A stretch of 64,000 nt of DNA from Rhizophagus irregularis. Taxonomy: Eukaryota; Glomeromycota; Glomeromycetes; Glomerales; Glomeraceae. The notes beneath the pieces were generated by a model. The model ran no database searches. It was not told the origin of the DNA and saw only the letters and a list, made by a program, of their open reading frames with translations. The stretch is from contig NC_089437.1 of NCBI RefSeq assembly GCF_026210795.1, forward strand, positions 3,782,001-3,846,000. The letters run 5' to 3'. This document shows positions 11,347-23,483 of this stretch, piece after piece (the stretch's first letter is position 1; each line of letters begins with the position of its first letter). Made by a program: the position numbers and the translations under genes.

Positions 11347-13356
11347 CAGTGAAATTCAATATAACGGAACCATCTGTTTTAGTAAAAATATCCAGTATAT
11401 CGAGACTTCTGATATTCAAAAAATTTTTGATATACCAGATTTTATACATTATATCAAGTTTTTATTTGTGCAACATATGTGATGATTGATGAACATTGAA
11501 AATTTTGATTATTTTTATTTAAAACATTATTTGAGATACTGTAATTAACTAAAACCTAAAAAAAAATCATCTATTTTACCCTGTTTTTGCTTTTTCTTAC
11601 TATCTGAAATAATTTTTTTCTTCAATTTAAACAAATTTTACATATCTGAATTATCAATATTTAAATCATTTGCCAAATATATCTAATTAATTTTCAATGC
11701 TATTCAATGCATTAGAAGTAATAATAGTTTCTTCCTCTACATATTCTTCTGCTGCATTTTGACCTCTAATCATATTGACAATCTCCTCTAATGTTAATTT
11801 TTCTTCAGTAATTAATTCATCATCAATATTGATATATTCTTTTATATTTAAAGGATCTATAATTGGTGGTAATTCATTAATTAATAATTGTAAATCTTCA
11901 ATATCATCTTCAACTTCACTATCATCACCATTAGAAGCATTAGATGAAGAATTTCAACTTTAGCTTAACTATTAATAATTGTTTTTTTAGTTACTATTTT
12001 CCAAGTCTAAGCAATTAAGTCAATAGAGTCAAGAATATCAACAGAAGATGAAGTTTAATCTTTATATAAATCATAAGCCTAAATCTAATTTTTACACAAC
12101 AATTTACAGTATTATGCTTTTAAGCTATAAATAATATCTTAATCTAAAGGTTGAAAATGGAAAGTTGTATTTGGAAGTAAAAAATAAATTTTAATATTTG
12201 ATAGATTACTAATATTATCACAATTATGATATTTAGAATTATTTATTAATAAAATAATATAGCATCTTTCTCTATTCATTTTGAATTTAATCTTTCAAAA
12301 AAGTATTTAAAAATACTTCTTTGCATCCATACTTTTGAATTTCAGTAATACCAAATAGAAAGAAATTTCTTTTCAATTTCTTTTAATACATATGGTATCT
12401 CATACTTATAAATAAAAAGTAAAGGTAATTTTTTATTACCAAATGCATTGCATGCTGCTAATATACTAACTCGTTTTTTAGGACATTTTTTGCCAATTAT
12501 TGGCAAATATGCTATTATTTTACATGGTAATAAACATCAAAAAAGAATAGTTTTATTACAATTTCAAATATCTTTCAATTCATACTTTTAAAGAATTTCT
12601 TGCAATTCAGCTTTCATTTGTAAAATTTCACTAATTGGCATACTTCTAATTTCTTTCTTAATTTTAAACGTATGAAGATTATTTCTGTATTTAAATTATA
12701 CAACTATCCTTTTTGATGCTAAAAATTATCAATATTAAATAATGTGCCAAATTTCTACTTAAAGTTAAATCTTTTGAAATTTACTGATTTATCCAGATGC
12801 TAAATGCCTCTTCTATCTGTAGATAATTACAAGTTTTTTCATAAAATCTATTTGCATTTGGCAAGGTAAAATTGATAGAGAGCTAATATTCAAACTTTTT
12901 TAAAATGTTAAATACTGCACTATCAGAAATTTCATATTTTTTTGCCAATTGAACACTATTAAGATTTTGATTTCAATGTTTTTTATAGAGTTTTTTTTTT
13001 TGATTAAAAGTCAAAGTTTTTTCTTTTTTAGTTTTTTATTAACTTTTTCTATCTTTATTTTATTTTATATAAAGAAAATTGTAATAAAAAAAAATTATCA
13101 TATTGCTCAAAAAAAAGGAAATTATCTGTATCATATGAAATACTGTAATTTTATTGGTTTAAAATGTAAATCGTTATATGTTCTAGTATATCAAACCATT
13201 TTTATTATAACTGATCTGTTATTTGTTCTATTATAACTATTATCAAAATTTTACTAATAAATTCCATTATATCAAACTTATTTTAATAAATGTAATTTAA
13301 TCCAAAAAAAGTTCTGGTATAAGGCCAGTTCAGTTTTGTTATATCAAATTTCACTG
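11347..13356 (-). mobile_element. Degenerate pogo/Tigger-like DNA transposon
   Basis: About 2.0 kb bounded by inverted repeats: left CAGTGAAATTCAATATAAC, right end inverse of CAGTGAAATTTGATATAAC. The CAGTGAAA start and ATATAAC block are typical of pogo/Tigger elements. TA precedes the left end; the right flank reads TGTA, so the expected TA duplication is not clean. The transposase remnant is on the minus strand. Confidence 0.75.
11690..13050 (-). pseudogene. DDE_1 (CENP-B/Tigger) transposase remnant
   Basis: Translating the minus strand across several frames gives the family in order. There is an N-terminal helix-turn-helix (NSVQLAKKYEISDSAVFNIL, about 12880-12960) and a CENP-B-type second HTH remnant (EEAFSIWINQ). 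The catalytic core begins with KKCPKKRVSILAACNAFGNK (about 12440-12500), followed by ILLINNSKYHN and NTTFHFQPLD (about 12145-12175). An acidic C-terminus closes it (11700-11960). In the usual LLLDN motif the Asp is replaced, and stop codons and frameshifts are frequent, so it is dead. CENP-B-type transposases bind the element's ends and cut and paste it; this copy could only be mobilised in trans. Confidence 0.75.
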
Positions 13357-13528
13357 TGTAATTATTATTTATATAATTAAATTAAAAAATCAATAAATAA
13401 TCTAAACATATTTTTTACTTATTAGTTATTTATTTTCAATTAAATATAATTTATTTATCTATATCTATATATAAATTTATTAAAAAATTAATTAAAGATT
13501 TTTTATAATTAAAATAGTTATAATAAAT

Positions 13529-13822
13529 AGGACTCTGAATAATACTAATACAACTTACATTAGAGTTTATATTAAAATTTTTCAAAAGTTACATATTACA
13601 GGAGTATTTTCAAAATTTCGTTATCCTATATACCCTTGTTTTTAATACAACTAGTATTAAATTCGATTGTAATAAAATTTATATTATTGGATCCATTTTA
13701 ATGAGAATGATAGTAAAATTGCATTCCTAATTTCAATATTGATAGAATTATGTCATAAAATGTATTTTTACTTTGATACTTAAAGTTTACTTGTGAGTTA
13801 TATTAGTATTATTCAGAGTCCT
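13529..13822. mobile_element. hAT-type MITE with perfect 8-bp target duplication
   Basis: A 294-bp element starts AGGACTCTGAATAATAC and ends with the exact inverse; the perfect inverted repeat is 22 bp. It is flanked by identical TAATAAAT at 13521-13528 and 13823-13830. The 8-bp duplication indicates a hAT-type transposase. It has no coding capacity. The interior (13695-13730) carries a version of the cassette shared with other foldback elements (see findings). Confidence 0.88.
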
Positions 13823-14114
13823 TAATAAATCATATATTAAATAAAAATTATATATCAGATTAGTATCAGATTAATAAAACGATTAAAAAAAAAATTATGT
13901 ATTAGATATTAAAATTATATAAGTTTAGTTACCATAAATTTTTAATATTTATATATAAATTTATTTTATTTTTATTAGTAGGTTAATTTAAATAATATAT
14001 TTTTTTATGTATAATTTATTTATAATAATAATTTTTATATATAAATTTTACTTTACTGATTATTATTAATAATTTTTATTAAGAAATAACCGTAAAAATC
14101 ATAATATTTTAGTA

Positions 14115-14261
14115 CACAGGTCGAAATGCTAAAAATCGGCAAAAAAAATGGCACGAAAAGCAGTGGCTATTCTTGGCTATTCTAATAGTTTATATAAATT
14201 TGTGAATAGTTTATGCAATTCTAGCCATTTTTTTTGCCTGTTTTTGGTCATTTAACATGTG
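14115..14261. mobile_element. Small foldback element with CACAGGTCGAAA-type end
   Basis: About 147 bp. The left arm (CACAGGTCGAAATG, then CTAAAAATCGGC and an A-rich block ending GGC) is inverted at 14224-14261 (GCCATTTTTTTTGCC, GTTTTTGGTCATTT). The left terminus matches the terminus of the larger element at 53985-55432 (ACAGGTCGAAAAGTG), suggesting one family. No clean target duplication. Confidence 0.5.
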
Positions 14262-14449
14262 GTAACTATAAAATAACTAATTTATTCCATAATTCTATTC
14301 TATATTCTTATAAGTTTATTAATAGTTTATTTTGACTACTAATTTTATAGTTTATTTTTGACTATTATAAATAGTATTTTACTAACTATTATTAAATTTT
14401 ACTACTTTTTTCTTTATTTCACTTATTCAAATTATAATAGTTAAAAAAA

Positions 14450-15575
14450 ATAAAAAAGCTTTACACAAATTTCCAAGTTTTTAACCTGCAGTTTTCTTAA
14501 ATTTAGACAGAGATAATGCACAAGTTAAGACTTTTTATTATTGTAAAAAAATAAAAGTAAGAAATACTGAAAAATCAACTAAAAATTGGATTACAAATTT
14601 TGAAGAATTCTGCATTTGTGCTAATTATTCAGTTTCTTTAAGTAAACTTGATGATGTTTCTCTGCTTTAATAATAACTTGTGAAATATATTTTTATTATA
14701 AAAAGGAATGATAGTTGTGAATATAAAGCAACATTAATTAAGCAAGCTGTTGATGCACTTAATAAATACCTTGTTTGCCATTCACTCATTCTACAAATTA
14801 ATTTGTATGATAAATATATATTTTCAGATTTACATAACATTTTACATGGAAAAATACATAATCTTCAAAAATATAGTTTTAGTAAAATATCAGATTTAGT
14901 TGCCATCAATTCTTAGCAAATTCTTCAAATTTTACAACATTCTAAAATGAATGCAAGTAATTTTGAAGGTCTTTTGTATCATAACTTTTTTCAATTATAA
15001 TCAATAATACTTGTTATATGTGAAGAAAAACATTATGACCTAAAAATCAATCAATTTAAATCAGATGGACATGATGATTTGCAATTTTTTTGTTTATATA
15101 TTCAAAAATAATTAACATAAAATTTAAAAAGGTAAAGCCCAAATTATTTCAATATCTGCTGATAATAGTAGACCCTGCACAGATATTAAATATTATTTAT
15201 CTAAATATTCAGATTTAGTTAATAATAATTTTTATTTGTAATTTAATTCATCTTGGCTAGAAAATGGAATTTAGTATAGAACATCTTATGTAAAAAAATA
15301 GATTGAATAAATTTATGCAAAATATTAGACGTGAAATTCAAATTGATATTTCTGTTAAATTACTTTCTAATTATTTTGAATGTAAAACTACTACTCAAAT
15401 TTTACAAAATAAAAAAATTCCTAAATAAGCAATTATACAACTTACTTGGCATAAAAGTGTTTAAGAAGTGCAAACTTATAAAACAATTACTAATGGAGAG
15501 TAATAATTTAATATTTTAAAGATATTAATTAATATTACTAATGATAAATTATTTTCTAAATAAAATAATTCATTC
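14450..15575 (+). pseudogene. Degenerate Crypton-like tyrosine recombinase
   Basis: Conceptual translation with frameshifts gives NWITNFEEFCICANYSVSL with KLDDVSLL, then YKATLIKQAVDALNKYL, HSLILQINLYDKYIFSDLHN (14790-14840), LHGKIHNLQKYSF, ILQHSKMNASNFEGLLYHNF, EEKHYDLKINQFK, and near the end KTTTQILQ and LTWHKSV. I read this as the Crypton-like recombinase family common in Rhizophagus and related to DUF3504/ZMYM-type proteins. In my memory of the family the EHYDL block is preceded by an Arg-rich turn and KTTTQIL by an H..R motif; here both are changed, and there are many stops. Such enzymes insert circular DNA by site-specific recombination. The element ends were not found. Confidence 0.62.
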
Positions 15576-15579
15576 TTAC

Positions 15580-16280
15580 AAGATAATTCAATTAATGATA
15601 ATGTTGAAATTACAAGATCATGTATTCCTTTTCTTTGTTTTCAAATTACTTAGAAAATGAAATACCTTTATTTTAAATTTGTCTTTTTCAAATGCTTCTT
15701 TTTACATACAAAAATAGTTTCAATTTTATAATTTTTTATGTACAAATGCAAATAATATAATATTATTTTTTATCTTTAATATATAATAATAAGTTTAACA
15801 AAAAAGTATAATTTATTATGTGATATAAACATGTTGATTAGTTACCGTGAAAATATCAGTAAAAAAAGTCATAGAAATTGATTAGAAATTATGAGATAAA
15901 AATAAATAATGCATAAATATAAAATTAATTATAATAATTTAAATAATCTTAACTAAAAATAAAGTTATAATAAACCTAATAAAACTATTATATAGTAAAA
16001 TAGTAAAAACAAGTAAAATGAAAAGAAAATAAAGAGTAAATAAAGAAAGAGTAAATGAAAAAGCAAAGAAAGAATCATATAGTAAAAAATGTATTAGTAC
16101 TAAAAATATTAACTTATTGCTAATAAAACAAGTAATGAAATCATTAGTATAATGAATTTTGAAAAATTTTCTTACAATCTGGTAAATAGTAATAATACTT
16201 GTAAAAAATAAAAAAGTAGTTGTAATAAGATTGGAAATTTTACCTAAGTTTTTATTTCAAAAATACTGTTTGACTTAAGG
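15580..16280. other. AT-rich region, no gene recognised
   Basis: Very AT-rich sequence with an A/G-rich stretch at about 16000-16080; probably old transposon remains. No ORF supported. Confidence 0.5.
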
Positions 16281-16282
16281 AA

Positions 16283-16685
16283 GATGTTGAATATAATTGA
16301 CAAAATCCAGGAATATCTGAGAAAAGATGAGAAGGCTTTAACTGATAATATAATAAAATACTGTTTTGCTAAGATTAAAACTAAAATTGAAAAACTTAAG
16401 AATGATATAATTGTTAATCAAAATTATGATATATTAAATTCTTCATGAAATTTGCTTTAATTGATATTAATGAAATAGATAAAGAGAAAATTGTGCTTCA
16501 AGTATTATAATAAAGTTATAGAAGATTCTGTAATTTTCCCAAAATTTTTAAGATATCTCAAAAAAGCGGGATCTTTATTTAGATCTGTAAAGTTTATTAT
16601 AGAATGTACTCATAATATAAAATACAATTCTCTATTTTCTAATGCTGAATTATGTGGTAGTAATGAATTCGGAGTAATTCAGTGA
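16283..16685 (+). pseudogene. Decayed reading frame of unknown family
   Basis: Two overlapping-frame fragments look once-coding. The first (from ATG 16286) gives MLNIIDKIQEYLRKDEKALT and ends at 16448. The second (about 16490-16685) gives CFKYYNKVIEDSVIFPKFLR, a Lys/Ile-rich helical type of protein. Stops and a frame change separate them. I do not recognise the family with confidence; it could be a remnant of a lineage-specific repeated gene. Confidence 0.3.
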
Positions 16686-16689
16686 TAAA

Positions 16690-17385
16690 AAATTTTGGGT
16701 GACACATGCCCGATCTGATGATACGATCAAGTTTATTAGAATATTAGTTATCGTATAAACCGTCCTACAATACAGTATCAACTTCTCTTTAACTAAAGAT
16801 TTCCCGGTAAATGTTAAGAATAGTAAAATGCTGAAAACTTTGATCATGGGCATCTATATACCGGAAAGCAGGACGATTAGCATATGTAAAAAGAAATAGA
16901 ATTGGTCTGTATGCATTATCAGGCATCTTCATACATATATTTTCGTTTAAAGACTCATCGGTCTATCTTATTTAACAGTCTTGATCGTTGATGTATTGAT
17001 TATGTAAAGGCAAATTTTGATTTTTCGTTTTATTTTTGTTTGCACAAAACGGATAAAATAGTTCAGTAATCAAGGCCTTATCTTTTTATATAATTTGCAA
17101 TGGGTCTAAGGATCGATTTTGGAATCAATCTTTGATGTTAATCCCGATTAACAAAGGGACATCGATTTAACCCGCGCAAATAATTCTATACTAGAGCCTT
17201 TCGGAAAAATTAGATTTGTAGTCTACAATACAGATGTTGGCCTGATGTCATGTGGTAAATGTGAAGACTCTCACGCCTCGAAGTGATACCATAAGTTTTA
17301 GGTTATGAGAGCCGTGTAAAATATTTTTTTTTATGTTATAGCGTTGGGTAACACAAAAATTTGGTGATATAATAAAAACTGTGGA
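16690..17385. other. Less AT-rich stretch, no gene assigned
   Basis: This stretch is visibly richer in G+C than its surroundings and continues into the pseudogene at 17390-18580. Fragments such as RYIDAHDQSFQHFTILNIYR can be read on the minus strand near 16800-16860, but no family was recognised. It may be the 3' part of the same dead locus. Confidence 0.4.
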
Positions 17386-17389
17386 TTAT

Positions 17390-18580
17390 GCTCGTCTCGA
17401 ACGAAATCATTCTCTATTCTGGCTTTTTTCTTTGAGTCTTCCGCACATGCCCTATCTTCAATAGCCCAACGATTATTTTCACAGCACTACGCAACGATCG
17501 ATAAGGCTTTTGTCCAAGGCCTTCTTGTTAAATTCGATGATAACGGGAACTTCACTCGCCAGCGAGACCTCACTCGGAGAAATACCAATCACTGGCAGAT
17601 GTCACGGTCAATCCGTTTTCGTTTTTTTCTTGTTCGTTTCGTATGAACTCTCGAGTTGTTTTATATTCTAAGAAACAAAATAAAAGGGTTCTTTTTTCAG
17701 CATAAACTTGATCATCATCAGTAATACATAATAATTAATATATTAACCTGTTACGCTGGTCCTTGTATTCTGTGACACAAAAAAGGTTTTCAGCCTCCTG
17801 AAAGGGAAGTATACCATTAGCGTCTTTCTCGTACATATCGAAACAAGCAAGCCACGATGCTATCCATCTACTACTATTGCGCGAAACTTTAGTGAAGAAA
17901 AGTTACCTTGATTGCATAATCGATTCACCCGCAACTTCCATCACCAATTTCGTATTCAGAATTCCCTACTCGCATCTCCCGCAACATGGAGGTCTGTGTG
18001 AAGTATGGTCAAACTTACTCATTACGCATAGATTCAAAGCTATCCACAACCAATGTTTCATCCTGAACAAAATATTCTCCATGTAATGCTCGAAATGCTT
18101 GCATCTTGAATTTCGTGGGTTTGTAGAGAAAATAATGGGATGATGTCTATGCCATTGGAGTCAATACCGTATTTCGCTTCAAACTGTGCATGACGAGAAG
18201 GCCTTCAAATTCTTATCCTTACACTCCTTGTCGAAGTCAGCAAGATCTGACACAGGTTCCAAACTTAAACCGATACTACGAAGCTTTTCTTTGATTGACT
18301 TTGAGAAGAGTTTTTACTTGCGAATGATATTTTTGTCACTCCCGTCAAGTTTCAAGTCTCCTTCGCGTGGTGAAGCCTTTTGTAAACGTCTTCCTTTTTT
18401 TGTTTCAGTATAACGCTTGGTTAGTTTTTTCTGTGTTGGTTTAGACTTGGTGAACCCTTTGTAAACGTCTTCCTTTGTTTTGTTTCAACCTTTACGCAAG
18501 AAATTTATCAGTTTCTCAGTATCATATCCGCTAGCATGACTGTCTCATATGACAACGTTTACAAACGTGTTTATGGGATA
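17390..18580 (-). pseudogene. Broken SAM-like/Crinkler-type family gene
   Basis: Minus-strand translation over several frames gives, N to C: SGYDTEKLINFLRKG (SAM-like start, about 18500-18540), EKLRSIGLSLEPVSDLADFD with KECKDKNLKAFSS (18190-18290), KYGIDSNGIDIIPLFS (about 18130-18180), and TLVVDSFESMRNE. Further on come EIGDGSCG.IDYAIKV, the basic KKRKRIDRD, TSASDWYFSE (about 17590), and IIVGLLK with KKKARIEND at the end. This order matches a family expanded in Rhizophagus with a SAM-like N-terminus and a Crinkler-type C-terminal domain (from memory). More than five stops or frameshifts make it non-functional. Base composition is less AT-rich than neighbouring DNA. Confidence 0.5.
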
Positions 18581-19150
18581 TATTTTATGTCGCACAGATC
18601 AGTTCGGTTATTACACGTGAATTCAACCTTAGTGATTCAAATTCAATTTTTTCAAGATTAAGATAATCAAATCAAATTTTGGGGTTTCAATTTAATTTTA
18701 TGTCTTAATAATTTTAAAATAGTTTTTTACTTCAAATCACCGGCATCACCGTTGGCCAGAATTACCGGCACTATATTTTTTTAATGCTAGTCGATCGTCA
18801 TAATTTCAGTCACCGGTTATCATCACCCCCGATGATAGTTAGAAAAATTCTTTAAAATAAATTAAATATTTTTTTTTTACAAAAATAGTATTTTTTTAAT
18901 ACATTTGTAATACTTTTATTAAATAGATTTTGCATAATTATAGAAATCTAATTTACTTAAATATAAATATTAAATTAAAAGTAATATTTTATTATAAAAA
19001 GTTTAAGAGTTAAGTGCAGTTGTTAAGGTAACACTCCTTCATATCATTTGATTATAGTAAAGTCACAGATTTAATTCTGCTAATCACAGAAATTAAAAGA
19101 ATTTTACTGCAAATGTTACTACAAATAGCATAAAGTACAAAGTTTAGTGT
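18581..19150. other. AT-rich spacer with CACCGG-type motifs
   Basis: About 18730-18840 holds repeated CACCGG/ACCGGC-containing words in an otherwise AT-rich spacer, probably a fragment of a TIR element. No ORF supported. Confidence 0.4.
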
Positions 19151-19154
19151 AAAT

Positions 19155-19400
19155 TGAATTGCATTATGTATATACAATATATATGCTGTTCAAATTATTT
19201 TAGAATGGCATAATTATAATTTGAAATACTTTAAATCAAAGTTAATAAAAAAAAAAAAGTTTGAATAATTCATTTAGTTTATATATAATTTATTATATAA
19301 AGTGCCAAAATAATTTGCTGAATTTGAAATTTTACTTATAATTATGCAGCCTAAAATAATTTGGATAATATGTATAATATACAATTAAGCTGTATTTCAA
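19155..19400. repeat. Imperfect foldback repeat
   Basis: CAAATTATTTTAGAATGGC followed by ATAATTATAA (about 19190-19220) is inverted with a few differences at about 19335-19365 (ATAATTATGCAGCC, TAAAATAATTTG); outer arms are weaker. It could fold into one long hairpin, as a MITE would. Confidence 0.4.
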
Positions 19401-20425
19401 CAAATGATTATGATATCTTTTGGTAAATTCATTATTCTATTCTTAAAACTACTTCTATACCTTAAAAAGAACTTCTTATTTGAATGGTTATTCAATAATA
19501 TCACTTAAAATCCAATATGGCCTAAATAATTATCCTAAATGGTAAAGTCTTAAATGCAATATCTTTGTAATAATTAGTCTTCTACTAGGCCTTAAATTGA
19601 CTGAAATATTTGTAAACTAACTCTACCCCTATGAAAAAAGTCTGTGTGATTTTTGTTGAAAATCATTCAATTAAATTCACTACGATTTCTGTATATTTGA
19701 CCATACAATAATTGTGCTAAAAATTGCAATAAATCACACAATTATTGCATGGTAATTCATTCAATAATTATCCTATTTTTGACCTGAATTTATACAATTA
19801 TTGTGTGATTTTTGAGCCAAATTTTTTTAGGCCATATTTTAGGAATTATAGGTTAAATTTTACAGTAATAACAGGCAATTTATAAAGTGAAATTATGAAT
19901 TTTTTTTATTGACTTAAAATATAAAAAATATACACAATATTTCATAAATAAAATACTAAATTTGATATAATCATAAATATAAAAATTTGTAAGAAAATAA
20001 AATAAATAAAGTATGTTAGTAACATGAAAGTAAATTAGTATTATCAAAGAAGAAAGTAAATTATTAGTGTAAGTAAATTATTAGTATTAAATAAAAAAGT
20101 ATGAAGTTAGTGAAGAAAGCAAATTAGTAGTGTTAAAAAGTACTAAATTATTAGTGTTAGTAATAAAAAAGTATGAAGTTAGTGAAGAAAGCAAATTAGT
20201 AGTGTTAAAAAGTAAATTATTAGTATTAGTAATAAAAAAAAGTATGAAGTTAGTGAAGAAAGCAAGTTAGTAACATTAAAATGTAAAAAGTTAGGAAAAT
20301 AAAAAGATAAAGAACACAAGTTTTTCTTACCTGATATTTTAAAAGAAAGTTGAAGAAAAGTTAAAAGGTTAAAAAAACATAAACAAAAACATTTCGCGTC
20401 GTCATATTTATTTTGACGATCAGAT

Positions 20426-22850
20426 CAGGGACGATGATTTTATGCTATCACATAATATCACATTAAACGCATAATTATGCAATAAATGCATAATTTAAGT
20501 TGATCGCGACATAAAATCACATAATTTAATTTATCACATATCAGAATGCATAATCTGCAGTTATCCGCAGTATAAAATTTACTACGGATTATCATTTCGA
20601 TAATTCGATCTTTTTTTTCTTTCGCAATGTCAAAAAAACCAAAAACTGCATCAGTTCATACCAGATGTAATGAATATAAAGATATTTTCCGAGTTGATGA
20701 CAGCATTCTTTTTTGCAATTATTGCAACATTTCTGTAGATTGGAAGCGTAAATCTACTGTAAATAATCATTGTAAAAGCCAGAAACACATTTCTAACGTA
20801 AAAAGTCAAGAAAAAACCCAAAATAATACACAACTTACTCTTTCATCTACTCAGGCAGCTGCTGAAGCAAAAAAGCAACTTATTGAAGACCTTATAGAGG
20901 CATTTGCAACAGCAGACATTCCTCTTGAAAAGGTCAATTCTTTACTTTCATTTTTTAAAAAATACATTAAAAACGGAGGGTCTATTCCTCAAGCTCCTAC
21001 CCTACTGGACAAAATTATTTGCCTAACGTTTTTGACAAACACTTTCAGTCACTTAAACTACTTTTTGATTCAAAACCAGTGGCTATAATTATGGATGAAA
21101 CCACTGATGACTGTGCTCGAAGTGTTGTCAACACCATTTTTTGTTATCGCAATGAAACAAAACTAGTTTCGGTTGACTTTCTTGAACGTGTGAATAATAC
21201 CACAATGGGGCAAGCTTCACTACTATTCTTGCTCATTTTAATATATCCTTCAACTTGCCTCGCCTATTTCTTACGGACTCAGCAGCATACATGAAAAAAT
21301 GCCATCGTGAAGTCCTATCTCCACTAATGCCTCAATTAACGTACGTGCCATGTTGTGCACATATTATAAATCTTATCGGGTATGTATAATTTATTTCTAT
21401 TTATAAAGAGGGGCAAATTTCACGGCATAGCATTTAATATTTTTGTATTTTTTTTTCTTTTTTCAATTATTTTGTATTTTAATTTTCATGTTCCAAGTAT
21501 TTATATAATCTAATATGAAAAAGTTTTAATTAATAAAAACAAATTGGTTTTCCTCTACTATATATTAAAAATTAAAGGGATATGTGGAGAACATTACCTC
21601 AGTTTAATATTTTAAAGTCTTTTTTGGATAAAATTAAAGAGGTTTTCGTTAATTCTCCTGCCCGAAGAGGTAGATATTTGGCTTATTTGAAAATGCATGG
21701 AATTTTCTCACCATGCAAAATTCCTTTGTATAACAAAACACGATGGAACTCTTGGTTTCGGATGGTTTCGTATGCAAAGGATCATATTGTCTATTGGCCC
21801 TCTCTTTTTTAAAGAAGAATTCAATAATGATAAAAAACACAACACTTTGGCTGCTATTAATTCTTGCTTGGAAAATGAACAAGAATTAGGAATAATCACA
21901 ATCTACCTTAATTTCATTACTTCCTATGCTAAAGAATTTGTTCAGGATCTTGATTTTTTCCAACAATTAAAAAAACCAGTTTTTCCTTTTGTAGAATTAC
22001 GCCTTCAACAGCTTACTGCATATATTGAAACATATAGGAATTCAGATGATTTTGGTCTTTCTTTAGAAAACTTGATTAATAGTCTCCGATTTAATACACA
22101 TGAATTCTATTCCATTTTTCGAGCAGCATTTGAGGCAGCTTATGCCAAGTTTGCTGCACACATTCCTAATCACCCAGCTCGGCCACTTTTCCATGCATGC
22201 CAAGTATTTCGACCCCAAATTTATTCATTCTGGAGATGTTTTACGAAAAAATATTCGGCAATATAACAAAATTAAAGAATTTGATAATCCATCAGATGAA
22301 TTAATACGAGAATGGGGAATTTATTGTGGATTAGACAATGAACTTTTGGGCGAAATGGAATTGGATCAATATTGGGTAGATAAGGCAACACAACTGCCAA
22401 TCCTTTCTAATATCGCAATGGATTACATCTGGTTGCCGATTTCAAGTTGTACCGCGAACGGTTTTCTATGTATAATTCTCTATTAGACGGTGATCGTCAA
22501 AACTTGTCTCAAGATTCTCTTAAAAGATTAAATATGATATATTTTAATGGTGTTAAAATTTAGGAATTAAGACTTAGGGAACGGGAATTTAGATTTATGC
22601 AATATCACTTTTAAATAAAATAAATGAAATTTTAATTCAATTTACTAATATTTTTATTTATAATAACTTAATTTACACGATTTATTTTCAGTTTTTACTA
22701 TAATAAAACTGCGCATAATTTTACATAATTACAAATTTTGGCGCATAATTTATGCATAATTGTAAAAAATACGCATTCCTTAAAATGCATATTTGGCTTT
22801 TGTTGCATACATAATTCATGATTTATTACCGCATAAAATCATCGTCCCTG
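20426..22850 (+). mobile_element. hAT transposon with perfect 8-bp target duplication
   Basis: 2425 bp. Left end CAGGGACGATGATTTTATGC and right end its exact 20-bp inverse, flanked by identical GATCAGAT at 20418-20425 and 22851-22858. Sub-terminal regions are rich in GCATAAT words in both orientations, the usual kind of hAT transposase binding region. It carries a transposase gene (20627-22562). Confidence 0.93.
20627..22562 (+). pseudogene. hAT transposase with BED-like zinc finger, frameshifted
   Basis: The start MSKKPKTASVHTRCNEYKD leads into a BED-like finger (C-x2-C at FCNYCNISVDW, then H-x5-H at NNHCKSQKH). A hAT core follows: FDSKPVAIIMDETTDDCARS, FLTDSAAYMKKCHREV, and PCCAHIINLIG, where an apparent intron (donor 21380, acceptor 21576-21577) joins to DMWRTLPQFNIL. 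KTRWNSWFRM then leads to the C-terminal dimerisation region ending FSMYNSLLDGDRQNLSQDSL. The frame changes near 21225, 21805, 22205 and 22460, so as written the protein is broken four times although the elements' ends are perfect. The breaks could be mutations or sequence errors. It would cut and paste the surrounding element. Confidence 0.78.
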
Positions 22851-23483
22851 GATCAGATCACGTGATCAACATATATAATTTTAAGAGTTGATTTTTACCG
22901 CATAATTCTGGCCAAATTATAATTCCGGTCAGAACTAATTGTGTAACCTAATAAAAAGTTTTTGACTTTTTTTTAGTTACAAGATGATACAAAAATTTCA
23001 CCAATTGGGTCCAGAAAATGCCCATTTATAAGCAAATATGCAGTTGAATTTTATGTAACCTTACTGCATAAATCACTTTACTTAGGAAAATCTATTTGTA
23101 ATGGTTAAAAGTGGTCTATTCGACCCTAAAAGTGGTCAAATGTAACCATACAGGTAAGATGGAAAGTAGTATAGTAGGATTACCCAAAAATTGCTTTTTG
23201 TATCCTAAATTTAAGTCTATTTTCAAGTTGTACAATAATCACAATTTTTATTGTACAAAAATTGAATGTTTTCTGTATCCTAAATTTAAGTTGTATAAAA
23301 ATCACACAAAAATTGGACATTTTCTATATCTTAAATTTAAGTTGTACAAAAATTGCATACTTTTAATATGCTTTGAAAAACTTCATAGCTATTTTTATCC
23401 AAAAATCTGCAATAATTGTACAATTTCCACACGGACTTGAACAAATATTGTACAAAAATTGGATGATTTTTTTTCATAGGGTA

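Larger units (their letters stand above)
19626..23481. mobile_element. TIR element with TA duplication, split by a hAT transposon
   Basis: Left end CCCCTATGAAAAAA (preceded by TA, 19624-19625) is inverted at the right end, TTTTTTTTCATAGGG (followed by TA, 23482-23483). Without the inserted hAT element it would be about 1.4 kb. The arms hold repeated words: ACAATTATTGTGTGATTTTT-type words in both directions at 19640-19830, and three or four copies of an approximately 60-bp unit containing TATCCTAAATTTAAG at 23185-23350. No coding sequence of its own; probably non-autonomous. Confidence 0.55.

Noticed and set aside
11775-13236. Plus-strand ORFs within the pogo-like element
   Set aside because: The family motifs are on the opposite strand; these are shadows.
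16690-18580. Possible mitochondrial insertion (NUMT), because of higher G+C
   Set aside because: No mitochondrial gene motif was found, and most of the stretch reads as a broken nuclear SAM/Crinkler-type gene on the minus strand.
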